A stretch of DNA of 64,000 nt, taken from contig CALZIK010000052.1 of assembly GCA_945787635.1 (NCBI GenBank), forward strand, positions 1 to 64,000, in the 5' to 3' direction. The translations under genes were made by a program, and so were the position numbers. This document shows, in pieces, positions 52,184-60,143 of the stretch; within the stretch, counting starts at the first letter, position 1; every line of letters begins with the position of its first letter. Source of the DNA: Thermoanaerobaculia bacterium. GTDB taxonomy: Bacteria > Acidobacteriota > Thermoanaerobaculia > Multivoradales > JAHEKO01. The notes below the pieces were generated by a model that was not told the origin of the DNA, ran no database searches, and saw only the letters and a list, made by a program, of their open reading frames with translations.

Positions 52184-53020
52184 ATGATCTGGATCAACAG
52201 AGTTTTGCGTGCGGTTTTCGACGCCGTGCTGTCACCGTTTGCGGCTTGGTCGCCGTGGGTCGGTCTGGCCTTGGTGTCCTTGGTGAGCGCGGTCGGGGTG
52301 CTGTGGATCTTCAAGCGGACGTCGAATCAGGATGCCCTGGCAGCGGTCAAGAGCCGGATCCATGCAGGACTTTTCGAGATCCGGCTCTTCAACGACGATC
52401 TGCCCGCGATCTTCCGGGCGCAGACCTCGATCTTGAAGGCGAACGCGAAGTACTTGTGGCTTTCACTGCCGCCGATGATCTGGATCATCGTGCCGCTGTT
52501 TTTCGTTTTTGCTCAGCTTCAGTTCCACTATGGCTACGAGGGACTCCGGCCGGCCGAGACCGCGCTGCTGACCCTGCGGCTCGAGGAGGGCGCCGAGGAG
52601 CTTGCCGCGGGGACCAAGCCCGCGGTCACCCTCGACGTGCCGGCGGGCGTCGAGGTGCAGGCCGGTCCGGTCTGGGCACCGGCGCTTCGAGAGCTGAGTT
52701 GGCGCATCGGAGTGGTCGAGTCCGGCGACTACGAGGCGGTCGTCGGTTATGGCGGTGTCGAGATCCCCAAGTCCATTCGCTCGACCGATCGGGTGGCCCG
52801 CCTGTCGCCCAACAAGGTGGCGCCGCACTTGATGGGTCAGCTCCTGTACCCCGCCGAGGACCCGGTCTCCGGGGCCCCCTCGGTCGAGGCGCTCGAGGTC
52901 TCCTATCGGGAGCGCGCATTGGATTTTCTCGGCTGGCAGGTGCCGTGGTGGCTGGCGTACTTCGTCCTGATGATCTTGTTCGCCTTCGCCCTGCGGACGC
53001 CCATGGGCGTGACGATCTAG
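52184..53020 (+). CDS. Membrane protein with EMC3/DUF106-like layout
   Basis: A 278-aa protein with a helix at about residues 23-43, a charged helical loop (about 45-85; DALAAVKSRIHAGLFEIRLF), a helix pair (about 90-112, LSLPPMIWIIVPLFFVFAQL), an extracytoplasmic beta-rich domain (about 120-250) and a C-terminal helix. The layout resembles Oxa1/EMC3-like membrane proteins, but this is topology only. It closes the AlkP cluster. The 252 bp after it hold only a terminator. Confidence 0.6.
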   Translation: MIWINRVLRAVFDAVLSPFAAWSPWVGLALVSLVSAVGVLWIFKRTSNQDALAAVKSRIHAGLFEIRLFNDDLPAIFRAQTSILKANAKYLWLSLPPMIWIIVPLFFVFAQLQFHYGYEGLRPAETALLTLRLEEGAEELAAGTKPAVTLDVPAGVEVQAGPVWAPALRELSWRIGVVESGDYEAVVGYGGVEIPKSIRSTDRVARLSPNKVAPHLMGQLLYPAEDPVSGAPSVEALEVSYRERALDFLGWQVPWWLAYFVLMILFAFALRTPMGVTI

Positions 53021-53250
53021 GGCCGCCGGCAGGGCGGGCCATCGCCCAGGGGCCGGCTCGGGCTTCTTGGACTGCAAGGGTTCGGCCCTCGCCTGCGCGT
53101 CGCTTCGCGCAAACCGCGTATGGCCTCCGGTCGCCGGCGCGAGCGCTCGCGTCGAGCCCGCTGGATCGCACAAGCCGAACGGTGGAGCGCGGTGGGACCG
53201 CGACCGGCCGGACGTATCACCCGGGCTCCATGCTCGTGGTCCCCGCACGC

Positions 53251-53272
53251 CGTCGGGCTCTGAGGCCCGACG
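53251..53272. terminator. Bidirectional terminator hairpin
   Basis: CGTCGGGC-TCTGAG-GCCCGACG, perfect 8-bp stem, ending at the base next to the stop of the convergent methyltransferase gene. No U-tract on either side. The rest of 53021-53250 shows no gene. Confidence 0.6.
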
Positions 53273-54214
53273 CTAGCGAGCGACGCGCTCGAACCACAAC
53301 GACCCGAAGTGGGTGTCGTAGTCCTCGACCTCGGTGGCCCGGTAGTCGGGGACGGTCGCTTTCAGGAACTCGTGGTCGAAGTGGCGTAGCAGGGGCGCCG
53401 AGAACTTGATCTTGAAGTTCCGATTGAACGCCAGGAAGGCCTGCAAAATCATCGATTCCGTCCAGACCTGCGGCCACTTGGTGCGGAAAACGTACTGCTC
53501 GGCGGGATGAGGCACGTTGTACGGAAAGTGGATGTCGTGGGCGTGGATGGTGACGCCCGGTCTGAGCCGCGGCACGACTTCCAGATACAGATAGGCCACC
53601 TCGCCGCCCAGCTTGAGAACGTGGCTGGTGTCGATGAAAAACACGTCGCCGGCCTCGAGCTCGTCGAAGTAGGAAAGGTCGACGTCTTGCACGGGGCTGA
53701 TGGTGAGATCGATACCCTCGAGCTTCTTCAGCGCCTCGCGCGGGTAGGGATCCACGACCCGAAAGCTCGCCTCGTCTCCCTCTTGACGGTTTTTGTTGAC
53801 CGCCATCCAGGCGTAATAGGTCGAGAAGCCCGACCCGATCTCGATGTAGCGCTTGGGCTTGATGTGCCGGAGCATGAAGTAGAGCGTCATGGCGTCGACT
53901 TCGGTAAAGCCCGGTCCCAGCCCGAGTTTCTTGTTCTCCCGATACGGAGCGAGTGCCTGGAACTCAGTGCCGAAGCGGTCGACCATCTCCTTCAAGAGAT
54001 CCTTCATCGGCTCGATCTCGTACTCGACGCCGATCATCTCGCTGGCCACGTCCCACTGCTCGCGAGTCGCCTCGAGTTCCTTCAAGATCGGAATCGGGGA
54101 GTAGAAATCCCTGGATGGGTAGACTTCCCAGCCGACCGCCGACACCGTTCGGCGCATCAGGTAGTGCAGCTTGCGATAGACGGACTTCAGGGTTCCGTGG
54201 ACAGGGTTCGGCAT
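53273..54214 (-). CDS. Class I SAM-dependent methyltransferase (Methyltransf_24-like)
   Basis: A 313-aa protein. The SAM-binding motif is RYIEIGSGFSTYYAWMAV (about residues 120-137), followed by FRVVDPYP and DVFFIDTSHVLKLGGEVAYLY (about 195-215), and then HAHDIHFPYNVP. This arrangement is common in methyltransferases of surface-glycan clusters. ATG 54214 is where the homologous sequence begins; it is divergent from the epimerase gene, 55 bp away. Confidence 0.83.
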   Translation of the reverse strand: MPNPVHGTLKSVYRKLHYLMRRTVSAVGWEVYPSRDFYSPIPILKELEATREQWDVASEMIGVEYEIEPMKDLLKEMVDRFGTEFQALAPYRENKKLGLGPGFTEVDAMTLYFMLRHIKPKRYIEIGSGFSTYYAWMAVNKNRQEGDEASFRVVDPYPREALKKLEGIDLTISPVQDVDLSYFDELEAGDVFFIDTSHVLKLGGEVAYLYLEVVPRLRPGVTIHAHDIHFPYNVPHPAEQYVFRTKWPQVWTESMILQAFLAFNRNFKIKFSAPLLRHFDHEFLKATVPDYRATEVEDYDTHFGSLWFERVAR

Positions 54215-54269
54215 GGTGCTGGGCGCTCTGCTAGGCTTTGAAAGGCCGCGGGACCTTCCGGGAAAACTG

Positions 54270-55277
54270 ATGTCTGTGGATTCGAGAGACACCGCGCTCG
54301 CGCGCGGCGAAGCCGAGAGTTTAGCAGGCGGCTCGAAGCCGCGACGAGTTCTAGTGACCGGCGCGTCGGGTTTTGTGGGTCGCACCGTGGTGCGCCGCTT
54401 GGTCGAAGAGGGCTGGCAAATCGACGCGGTGTCGTCGACCGCCCGCGCGGTCGACGATAACGCCGACGGCGTGACCTGGCACCACACGGACCTTCTCGAT
54501 TCTATCGCGGTCGAGCGATTGCTGGGTGGCCTCGAACTGTCCAGACTGGTGCATCTCGCCTGGGCTCCAAACCGCGGTATCTACAGCTCGCCCGAGAATC
54601 TTCGCTGGCTCGGCGCGGGTGCGCAACTGTTTGCCAGGTTCTTCGAGAATGGAGGCAAACGCGTGGTCGCGGCGGGCTCGAGCGCGGAATACGACTGGAG
54701 TGCCGGAATCTGCCGCGAGTGCTCGACGCCCCTCGCGGGCGGCGGTCTCTACGGCGCGGCCAAAAGGGCGCTGGCCGAGGTGTTCGGAGGGTTGTGCGAG
54801 CTCCCGGAAAGAGTCGGAGCCTCTGAGGTGAGTGGCGCCTGGGCTCGGGTTTTCTTTCTCTTCGGCCCGCATGAGCCGGAGGAGCGGCTGGTGGCCTCGG
54901 TCGCCCGCGCGCTTCTCTCGGGCGAGCCGACCAAGTGCTCGGAGGGGAGCCAGGTTCGCGACTACCTCTACGTGGAGGACGCGGCCGACGCTCTGGTGCG
55001 GCTGCTGGATTCAGAGCTGACCGGTCCGGTCAATGTGGCTTCGGGCGAGGGTATCCGGATTCGCGATCTCGTCGGCGAGCTGGTCGCGCTCACCGGCGGA
55101 GGCGAGCGCCTCGTCTGGGGCGACCCGGACCCGGACCCCTTCGTAGTCGCCGATGTCGGGCGCCTTCGGGACGAGCTTGGCTGGCGGCCGCGGATCGGGC
55201 GCGACGAGGGCCTTGCACGAACCCTCGCGTGGTGGCGGGAACGCTTGGCCGGCTCGTCGAGCGCCGGCAACGACTGA
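54270..55277 (+). CDS. NAD-dependent nucleotide-sugar epimerase/dehydratase
   Basis: A 335-aa extended short-chain dehydrogenase. Rossmann motif VLVTGASGFVGRTVV (about residues 28-42), catalytic YGAAK (about 161-165) preceded by AAGSSAEYDW, and YLYVEDAADALVRLL and GWRPRIGRDEGL in the C-terminal substrate domain. It probably reshapes a nucleotide sugar for the nearby polysaccharide genes. ATG 54270 was chosen; an upstream start would overlap the divergent gene. The atl gene starts 7 bp after its stop. Confidence 0.87.
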   Translation: MSVDSRDTALARGEAESLAGGSKPRRVLVTGASGFVGRTVVRRLVEEGWQIDAVSSTARAVDDNADGVTWHHTDLLDSIAVERLLGGLELSRLVHLAWAPNRGIYSSPENLRWLGAGAQLFARFFENGGKRVVAAGSSAEYDWSAGICRECSTPLAGGGLYGAAKRALAEVFGGLCELPERVGASEVSGAWARVFFLFGPHEPEERLVASVARALLSGEPTKCSEGSQVRDYLYVEDAADALVRLLDSELTGPVNVASGEGIRIRDLVGELVALTGGGERLVWGDPDPDPFVVADVGRLRDELGWRPRIGRDEGLARTLAWWRERLAGSSSAGND

Positions 55278-55284
55278 GATTCGT

Positions 55285-55620
55285 GTGACCGATCCCCGCT
55301 ATCGCGCGTTCTATGACGTCGTAGAGAGCATCCCGGAGGGTCGGGTGGCGACCTACGGCCAGATCGCCATGCTGGCCGGCAAGCCCGGCCGAGCGCGACT
55401 CGTCGGTCACGCGCTAGGCTCCCTCGATGGGGATACCGAGGTCCCGTGGTATCGAGTGGTCAACGCCGGCGGCACAATCAGCCGGCGTGGGCTGGGCGAC
55501 AGCGAGCACATGCAACGAATCCTCCTGCACGCCGAGGGCGTAGAGTTCAGTGGAGCCGGTCGAATCGACCTCCGGCGGTTTCAATGGGATCCCGACGTGC
55601 GGATCAAGGCTCTTCGATAG
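55285..55620 (+). CDS. atl: Alkyltransferase-like DNA-repair protein (ATL)
   Basis: A 111-aa MGMT-fold protein in which the usual PCHR active-site Cys is Trp: the motif reads VPWYRVVNAGG (canonical ATL is PWHRV). It therefore binds O6-alkylguanine without transferring the alkyl group and flags it for nucleotide excision repair. The recognition helix region YGQIAMLAGKPGRARLVGHAL is intact. The Tyr in place of His is unusual. GTG start at 55285. Confidence 0.88.
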   Translation: MTDPRYRAFYDVVESIPEGRVATYGQIAMLAGKPGRARLVGHALGSLDGDTEVPWYRVVNAGGTISRRGLGDSEHMQRILLHAEGVEFSGAGRIDLRRFQWDPDVRIKALR

Positions 55621-55639
55621 AGTGAGGCAAGGGTTTACG

Positions 55640-56659
55640 ATGAACGGTCAACGGCGCCAAAGGCCAGCGGTTTGGCGGCGACTCCGTGCCGGAGTCGCGC
55701 TGGCGGCGCTCTCCGCCCTTGCGGCGCCGGACTCGCAGGCCTTCGAGACCGACCAGTACCTCGCGCTCGACGCCGAGATCTCCGACTCCGCCGAGGCGGT
55801 CAACGCGTTTCTGAATCAAGAGCTGGATCGTTTCCTGGTGAGCGCCGAAGCCGGTCGCCTCGGCTGCAGCGAGCTCCCGCCGCGCTACTACCGTCATCTC
55901 TTTCAGGGCCTGCTGGCGTCACGGCTTCAGAACTTCCTCAAAAGCGATCCCGCAGTCGACCTGTTTCCCGACGGGGTCGGCTACCGCGAGCACTTGCGCC
56001 TGAGCGTCTACCGGAGACCGTCCTTTCCGTACGTGCTTCCGCTGTCTCCGACGATCCGGATAGGCGAAGTTCGCTTCGGGCTCGACAAGTTCGGCCATCT
56101 GTTCGGCTTCGGGCGCCGCTACTACAAGCACTACCTGCGACGGCTTGCCAGGGGCGACTCCCAAGAGGCGGCGATTCGAGTGGTGGTGCGCAGAGGCCTC
56201 CGTCAGGAGCGATTTTTCGTCGGCGGATGGGCCGACGGAGTTTTCTCCTATGGCGACCTGGAAGCGAACTATCAGGGCATGGAGTTGGCTCGAGACTTCT
56301 GCGAAGGCGAAAATCCGCTCGTCGAGCGGGCCGTGGACGCCTGGCGACGAAGGCGCGACGTCGATCTGCGCGAGTACGTCACGCCGTCCTTCGACGAGTC
56401 GTTCAACAACAATCACTATCCCGGCCCGCGGTGGAAGAAGGTGCGTCCGATCCTCGAAGCCGAGTACTGCGATCGGTACTTCTCGCCGGTGGTCCAAGCG
56501 CGGCTGCGCCGCTATCGCATGATCGATCGTCCGAACTTGTCGAAGCGAACGATCGAGGAGTACTTCGAGCGTAAGGGCAGGAATCCGCAGAAGAGCCACT
56601 CGATGGAGCAGATCTGCCGGCCGGATACGTCGCTTTCCGCGGTGTCGAGCTCGTACTAG
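55640..56659 (+). CDS. Secreted protein with DKxGH motif, function unknown
   Basis: A 339-aa protein with a signal peptide (AGVALAALSALAAPDSQA). The motif FGLDKFGHLFGFGRRYY (about residues 145-161) resembles the DKxxHF motif of YfiM/DUF2279-type envelope proteins, and FSYGDLEANYQGMELARDFC follows. The tail is Lys/Arg-rich and then Ser-rich. I cannot assign a function. ATG 55640 is 19 bp after the atl stop, so it may be in the same transcript. Confidence 0.65.
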   Translation: MNGQRRQRPAVWRRLRAGVALAALSALAAPDSQAFETDQYLALDAEISDSAEAVNAFLNQELDRFLVSAEAGRLGCSELPPRYYRHLFQGLLASRLQNFLKSDPAVDLFPDGVGYREHLRLSVYRRPSFPYVLPLSPTIRIGEVRFGLDKFGHLFGFGRRYYKHYLRRLARGDSQEAAIRVVVRRGLRQERFFVGGWADGVFSYGDLEANYQGMELARDFCEGENPLVERAVDAWRRRRDVDLREYVTPSFDESFNNNHYPGPRWKKVRPILEAEYCDRYFSPVVQARLRRYRMIDRPNLSKRTIEEYFERKGRNPQKSHSMEQICRPDTSLSAVSSSY

Positions 56660-56733
56660 GCGCGCACCTGCGGTTAGGCTCTCGCGCGCGGTCGCGGCTG
56701 TGCCCGGAGCCGAGGTTGAATTACACTCGAGCG

Positions 56734-57675
56734 ATGAAGTGCTCGAAGATCGCTACCGCTTCGCTATCGATCGTGGTGCTCGCCATGGCCTGTTCACCGG
56801 CGGGTGAACCTCCGGTCGGCCCGGCTTTCCCGGCCTCTGCAACCGCTTCCGATCTCGTGTCCGAGATCAACCTCTGGCGCGCTGAGCGGGACGCGAGCCT
56901 CAGAAAGATCGACGGTTGGCTCTCCCTGGTGGGCCTTTTCTGGCTCGAGGAGGGTGACAACTCCTTCGGATCCGCCGAGGGCAACGCGGTTGTGTTCCCG
57001 GCGGACACGATCGACGCCTATGCCGGCATCCTGGTACGCGAAGGCCGCAAGGTCACCGTTCTGCCTGGAGCCGGAGTCGCGCTAGCGGCGGGAGGTTCGC
57101 CGGTTTCTGGCGCGACCGAGCTGTCGCTCGACACCTCCGGCGAGGGCCCCACCATCGTCGAGGCGGGGAGCCTGGTGTTCTACGCCATCGAGCGTGGCGA
57201 CATGATCGGGATTCGGCTCAAGGACCGCGAGAGCCCGGTGCTCACAGGATTCACCGGCATGGAGTATTTTCCGATAGACGCGAGCTGGCGGCTCACCGCG
57301 CGCTATGAGCTCTTTGACCAGCCGAGAATCTTGCGAACGCCCAACGTGCTCGGCACGGTGAGCGAGGAGGAGATCGCCGGCGAGGTGGTGTTCGAGGTCG
57401 GCGGCGAGTCATACCGGCTGCTGCCTTCTGGAGACTCCGAGGGATTCTTTCTGGTCTTCGGAGACGGAACGAACGGCTCCGAGACCTACGGCGGCGGCAG
57501 GTTTCTCTACACCGGGCCGGTCGAGGCTGACGGTTCGGTGATCGTCGACTTCAACAAGGCCTATTCGCCGCCCTGCGTCTTCACTCCGCATGCGACGTGC
57601 CCGTTGCCGCCGGCCGAGAACAAGCTTCCGATCCGCATCGAGGCGGGAGAGAAGACTTTCGGCGGGGCTCACTGA
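56734..57675 (+). CDS. DUF1684 lipoprotein
   Basis: A 313-aa lipoprotein (signal SIVVLAMAC, Cys about residue 20). It has DUF1684 hallmarks: INLWRAERDASLRKIDGWLSLVGLFWLEEGDNSFG near the N-terminus and a C-terminal AYSPPCVFTPHATCPLPPAENKLPIRIEAGEK with two Cys. The biochemical role is not established. A hairpin terminator follows at 57722. Confidence 0.88.
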   Translation: MKCSKIATASLSIVVLAMACSPAGEPPVGPAFPASATASDLVSEINLWRAERDASLRKIDGWLSLVGLFWLEEGDNSFGSAEGNAVVFPADTIDAYAGILVREGRKVTVLPGAGVALAAGGSPVSGATELSLDTSGEGPTIVEAGSLVFYAIERGDMIGIRLKDRESPVLTGFTGMEYFPIDASWRLTARYELFDQPRILRTPNVLGTVSEEEIAGEVVFEVGGESYRLLPSGDSEGFFLVFGDGTNGSETYGGGRFLYTGPVEADGSVIVDFNKAYSPPCVFTPHATCPLPPAENKLPIRIEAGEKTFGGAH

Positions 57676-57721
57676 CGGTCGGGGAGCCCGGCGGCGTAGC
57701 GAGCCCGTTGCGCAGCGCAAG

Positions 57722-57747
57722 GCGCCGGTTGATTGTCAACCCGGCGC
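57722..57747. terminator. Hairpin terminator after the DUF1684 gene
   Basis: GCGCCGGTTGA pairs with TCAACCCGGCGC across a 3-nt loop with one bulged C; about 11 bp. It lies 47 bp after the DUF1684 stop. The rest of the 182-bp gap holds no gene. Confidence 0.5.
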
Positions 57748-57857
57748 GCCCGAGCACGGCGCTTTTCTTGACACCACCAGAGGCCTGGGGAATACTCACG
57801 AGCCAACGGAAAAGACTCCTGGCTCGCTGTCTCCTCCCTTCCCGAAAGCCCGATTCG

Positions 57858-59180
57858 ATGCCGGAAAGACATGACGTCATCCTCGGTGGAGGCTTGGCCG
57901 GTCTGTCGGCGGCGTACTCTCTGCAGAGTGCAGGGCAGGATCAGTGGCAGGTTTTCGAGCGCAACGATACACCCGGCGGCCTGGCTCGAACGATGGTCGT
58001 GGAAGGCTACCGCTTCGACTACGGCCCCCATATCCTGTTCACGATCGACGCCGAGATCAGGGAGTTGATTCAGGACCTTCTGGGCGAGAACTTCCACGCT
58101 CAAGATCGAGAAGCCTTCATCTACCATCACGCCCACGATCTCTATACCCGTTTTCCGTTTCAGGCGCATCTTCACGGGCTGCCGACTTCGATCGTAGCTG
58201 ACTGCTTGAACGGCCTCGTCGCCGCGGTCGAAAGCCAGGCCAGGGGCGAGTTCGAGCCGGCGAACTACCTCGAGTGGATGCGCGGATTTTTCGGCGAAGG
58301 GATCGCCGATCATTTGATGATCCCGTATGCCAAGAAGATCTGGACCATCGAGCCGGAGCTGATGGACTTCAGCTGGATCGGCCGTCGCGTACCCACGCCC
58401 AACTACCAGCGGATCATCAGCGGCGCGCTCAGCGACGAGGTCGATCAGGTCGGCGCCACGGCGCAGTTCTGGTACACCAAACGCGGCGGGATCGAACCGT
58501 TGCCAAGAGCGCTAGCGGCGAGAGTCGACAATCTCCACCTCGAGCGCACGGCGGTCAAGATCGAGCTACCCGAAAAACGAGTCGTGTTTTCCGATGGTGC
58601 CGTCGTGCCGTTCCGGCGGCTGGTGTATTCGTTGCCGCTACCGTTTCTTCCGCGCTTTGTCGACAACCTTCCAGGCGAGGTCGAGCGCGCCTGCGCCGGA
58701 CTCGAGTATCAAGGCATCTACTGCGTCAATCTGGGAGTCGATCGCGAGAAGATCTCTGACAAGCACTGGATCTACTACTACGAGGACATCTTTCCCTTTC
58801 ACCGCCTGTCTTTGCCCGCGAATTTCAGTCCCGATACCGTGCCACCGGGCAAGAGCTCGATCGCGACCGAGGTCGCGTTTTCGAAGTACCGGCCGCTGGA
58901 CAGGGACACCGCGGTCGAAAAGACCATCGAGGCCCTCAAGGCGGCTCGGCTGATCCGTGAAGATGACAGAATCGAGCTGGTTCACACCGAAGAGATCTTC
59001 CCGGCCTACGTGATTTACGACTTGAACCACGCCAGGAACGTGGAGATCATTCGGGGCTGGTTACGCGACAACGACATCTGGAACGTGGGCCGATTCGGAG
59101 AATGGCAGTACTTCAACATGGATCACTCGATGAGGAGCGGGCGGCGGGCAGCCGAGGAGATTCTGGCGCTCGAGAGTTGA
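57858..59180 (+). CDS. FAD-dependent amine-oxidase/UDP-galactopyranose-mutase-like protein
   Basis: A 440-aa flavoprotein. Dinucleotide-binding motif VILGGGLAGLSAAYSL (about residues 7-22), then PGGLARTMVVEGYRFDYGPH, and a C-terminal GRFGEWQYFNMDHSMRSGRRAAEEIL typical of the UGM/protoporphyrinogen-oxidase-like group. Members in glycan clusters are often sugar-related but uncharacterised. ATG 57858 begins the homologous region. Its stop overlaps the TTG start of the glycosyltransferase gene (TTGA). Confidence 0.83.
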   Translation: MPERHDVILGGGLAGLSAAYSLQSAGQDQWQVFERNDTPGGLARTMVVEGYRFDYGPHILFTIDAEIRELIQDLLGENFHAQDREAFIYHHAHDLYTRFPFQAHLHGLPTSIVADCLNGLVAAVESQARGEFEPANYLEWMRGFFGEGIADHLMIPYAKKIWTIEPELMDFSWIGRRVPTPNYQRIISGALSDEVDQVGATAQFWYTKRGGIEPLPRALAARVDNLHLERTAVKIELPEKRVVFSDGAVVPFRRLVYSLPLPFLPRFVDNLPGEVERACAGLEYQGIYCVNLGVDREKISDKHWIYYYEDIFPFHRLSLPANFSPDTVPPGKSSIATEVAFSKYRPLDRDTAVEKTIEALKAARLIREDDRIELVHTEEIFPAYVIYDLNHARNVEIIRGWLRDNDIWNVGRFGEWQYFNMDHSMRSGRRAAEEILALES

Positions 59181-60118
59181 CCGAACCGCGAGCCGAGAGG
59201 CCTCAGCGCGATCCGAGCGCCAAGATTGCGGTCATCATCGTCAATTGGAACGCCGCGGAAGACACCCTCGACGTCCTTTCACAGCTCGACGGGGTAGCCG
59301 GGCCCGAGCTCAAGTACGTCGTTGTCGACAACTCTTCGACCGATGATTCGGTGGCCCGGATGCGGGCTGCGCGATCCGATATCGAGCTGATCGAGTCCGG
59401 CGGGAATCCCGGATTCGCGGGCGGCACGGTCGCCGGCGTCCGCCACGCGGTCCGAAATCTCGACGTCGGCTTCGTGCTTTTTCTCAACAACGACATTCGC
59501 ATCGATCCGGGATTCCTGCCGCCCCTGCTGAACGCCTGCTTGGATGCACGAGTGGCCGCCGCGGGGCCGAAGATCTTTTACGCCGAGCCTGCCGATCGGA
59601 TCTGGGCAGCGGGTGGCACCCTGCGAGTGCGCGAGACGGTCACGCGCGAGCTCGGCCGCGGGCGGCGGGACGGGCCGCCGTTCGACCGCGCGGCCGACGT
59701 CACCTATCTGACCACCTGTTGCATCCTGATTCCCGTGGATGTCTTCGAGCGAGTGGGTTTACTGGATCCGGTGTACTTCATCTGCGTCGAGGATGCCGAC
59801 TGGTGCCGGCGCGCGACCGAAGCCGGATACCGGCTACGCTACGTTCCGGAGAGCAGCATCTGGCACCGGGTCGCGGTTTCCACCGGCGGCGGCTATACGC
59901 CGTTGCGCACGTTTCATACGGCGCGCTCCAATGCCCTCTTCGTTCGGCGCCACCACGGGCTCCCGGGGCTTGTCGGATATCTCCTCGCCAACGCCGTTGC
60001 CCTGCCGGTCGCGTTTCTGCGCGAGTTGCCGAAGGGCAACGTTCGAGCGGTCTTCGCCAAGGCGAGGGGCATGTGGCGTGGCCTGTTCGACCCGCTGAGT
60101 GACCCGCCGCGGCTGTAG
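59177..60118 (+). CDS. GT2-family glycosyltransferase
   Basis: A 313-aa GT-A-fold glycosyltransferase: VIIVNWNAAEDTLDVL (about residues 18-33), VVVDNSSTDDS, SGGNPGFAGG, VLFLNNDIRIDPGFL with the metal-binding DxD-like NNDI, and CVEDADWCRR with the catalytic ED. It resembles rhamnosyl/hexosyl transferases of surface polysaccharides. TTG 59177 is the best start because it overlaps the upstream stop; no nearer ATG is in frame. Confidence 0.88.
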   Translation: MTEPRAERPQRDPSAKIAVIIVNWNAAEDTLDVLSQLDGVAGPELKYVVVDNSSTDDSVARMRAARSDIELIESGGNPGFAGGTVAGVRHAVRNLDVGFVLFLNNDIRIDPGFLPPLLNACLDARVAAAGPKIFYAEPADRIWAAGGTLRVRETVTRELGRGRRDGPPFDRAADVTYLTTCCILIPVDVFERVGLLDPVYFICVEDADWCRRATEAGYRLRYVPESSIWHRVAVSTGGGYTPLRTFHTARSNALFVRRHHGLPGLVGYLLANAVALPVAFLRELPKGNVRAVFAKARGMWRGLFDPLSDPPRL

Positions 60119-60143
60119 CCAGAGCGGTTGCACGGGAGTCGAT

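Noticed and set aside
53021-53250. Small ORFs in the gap after the AlkP cluster
   Set aside because: Arg/Pro-rich, without ribosome-binding sites or family features.
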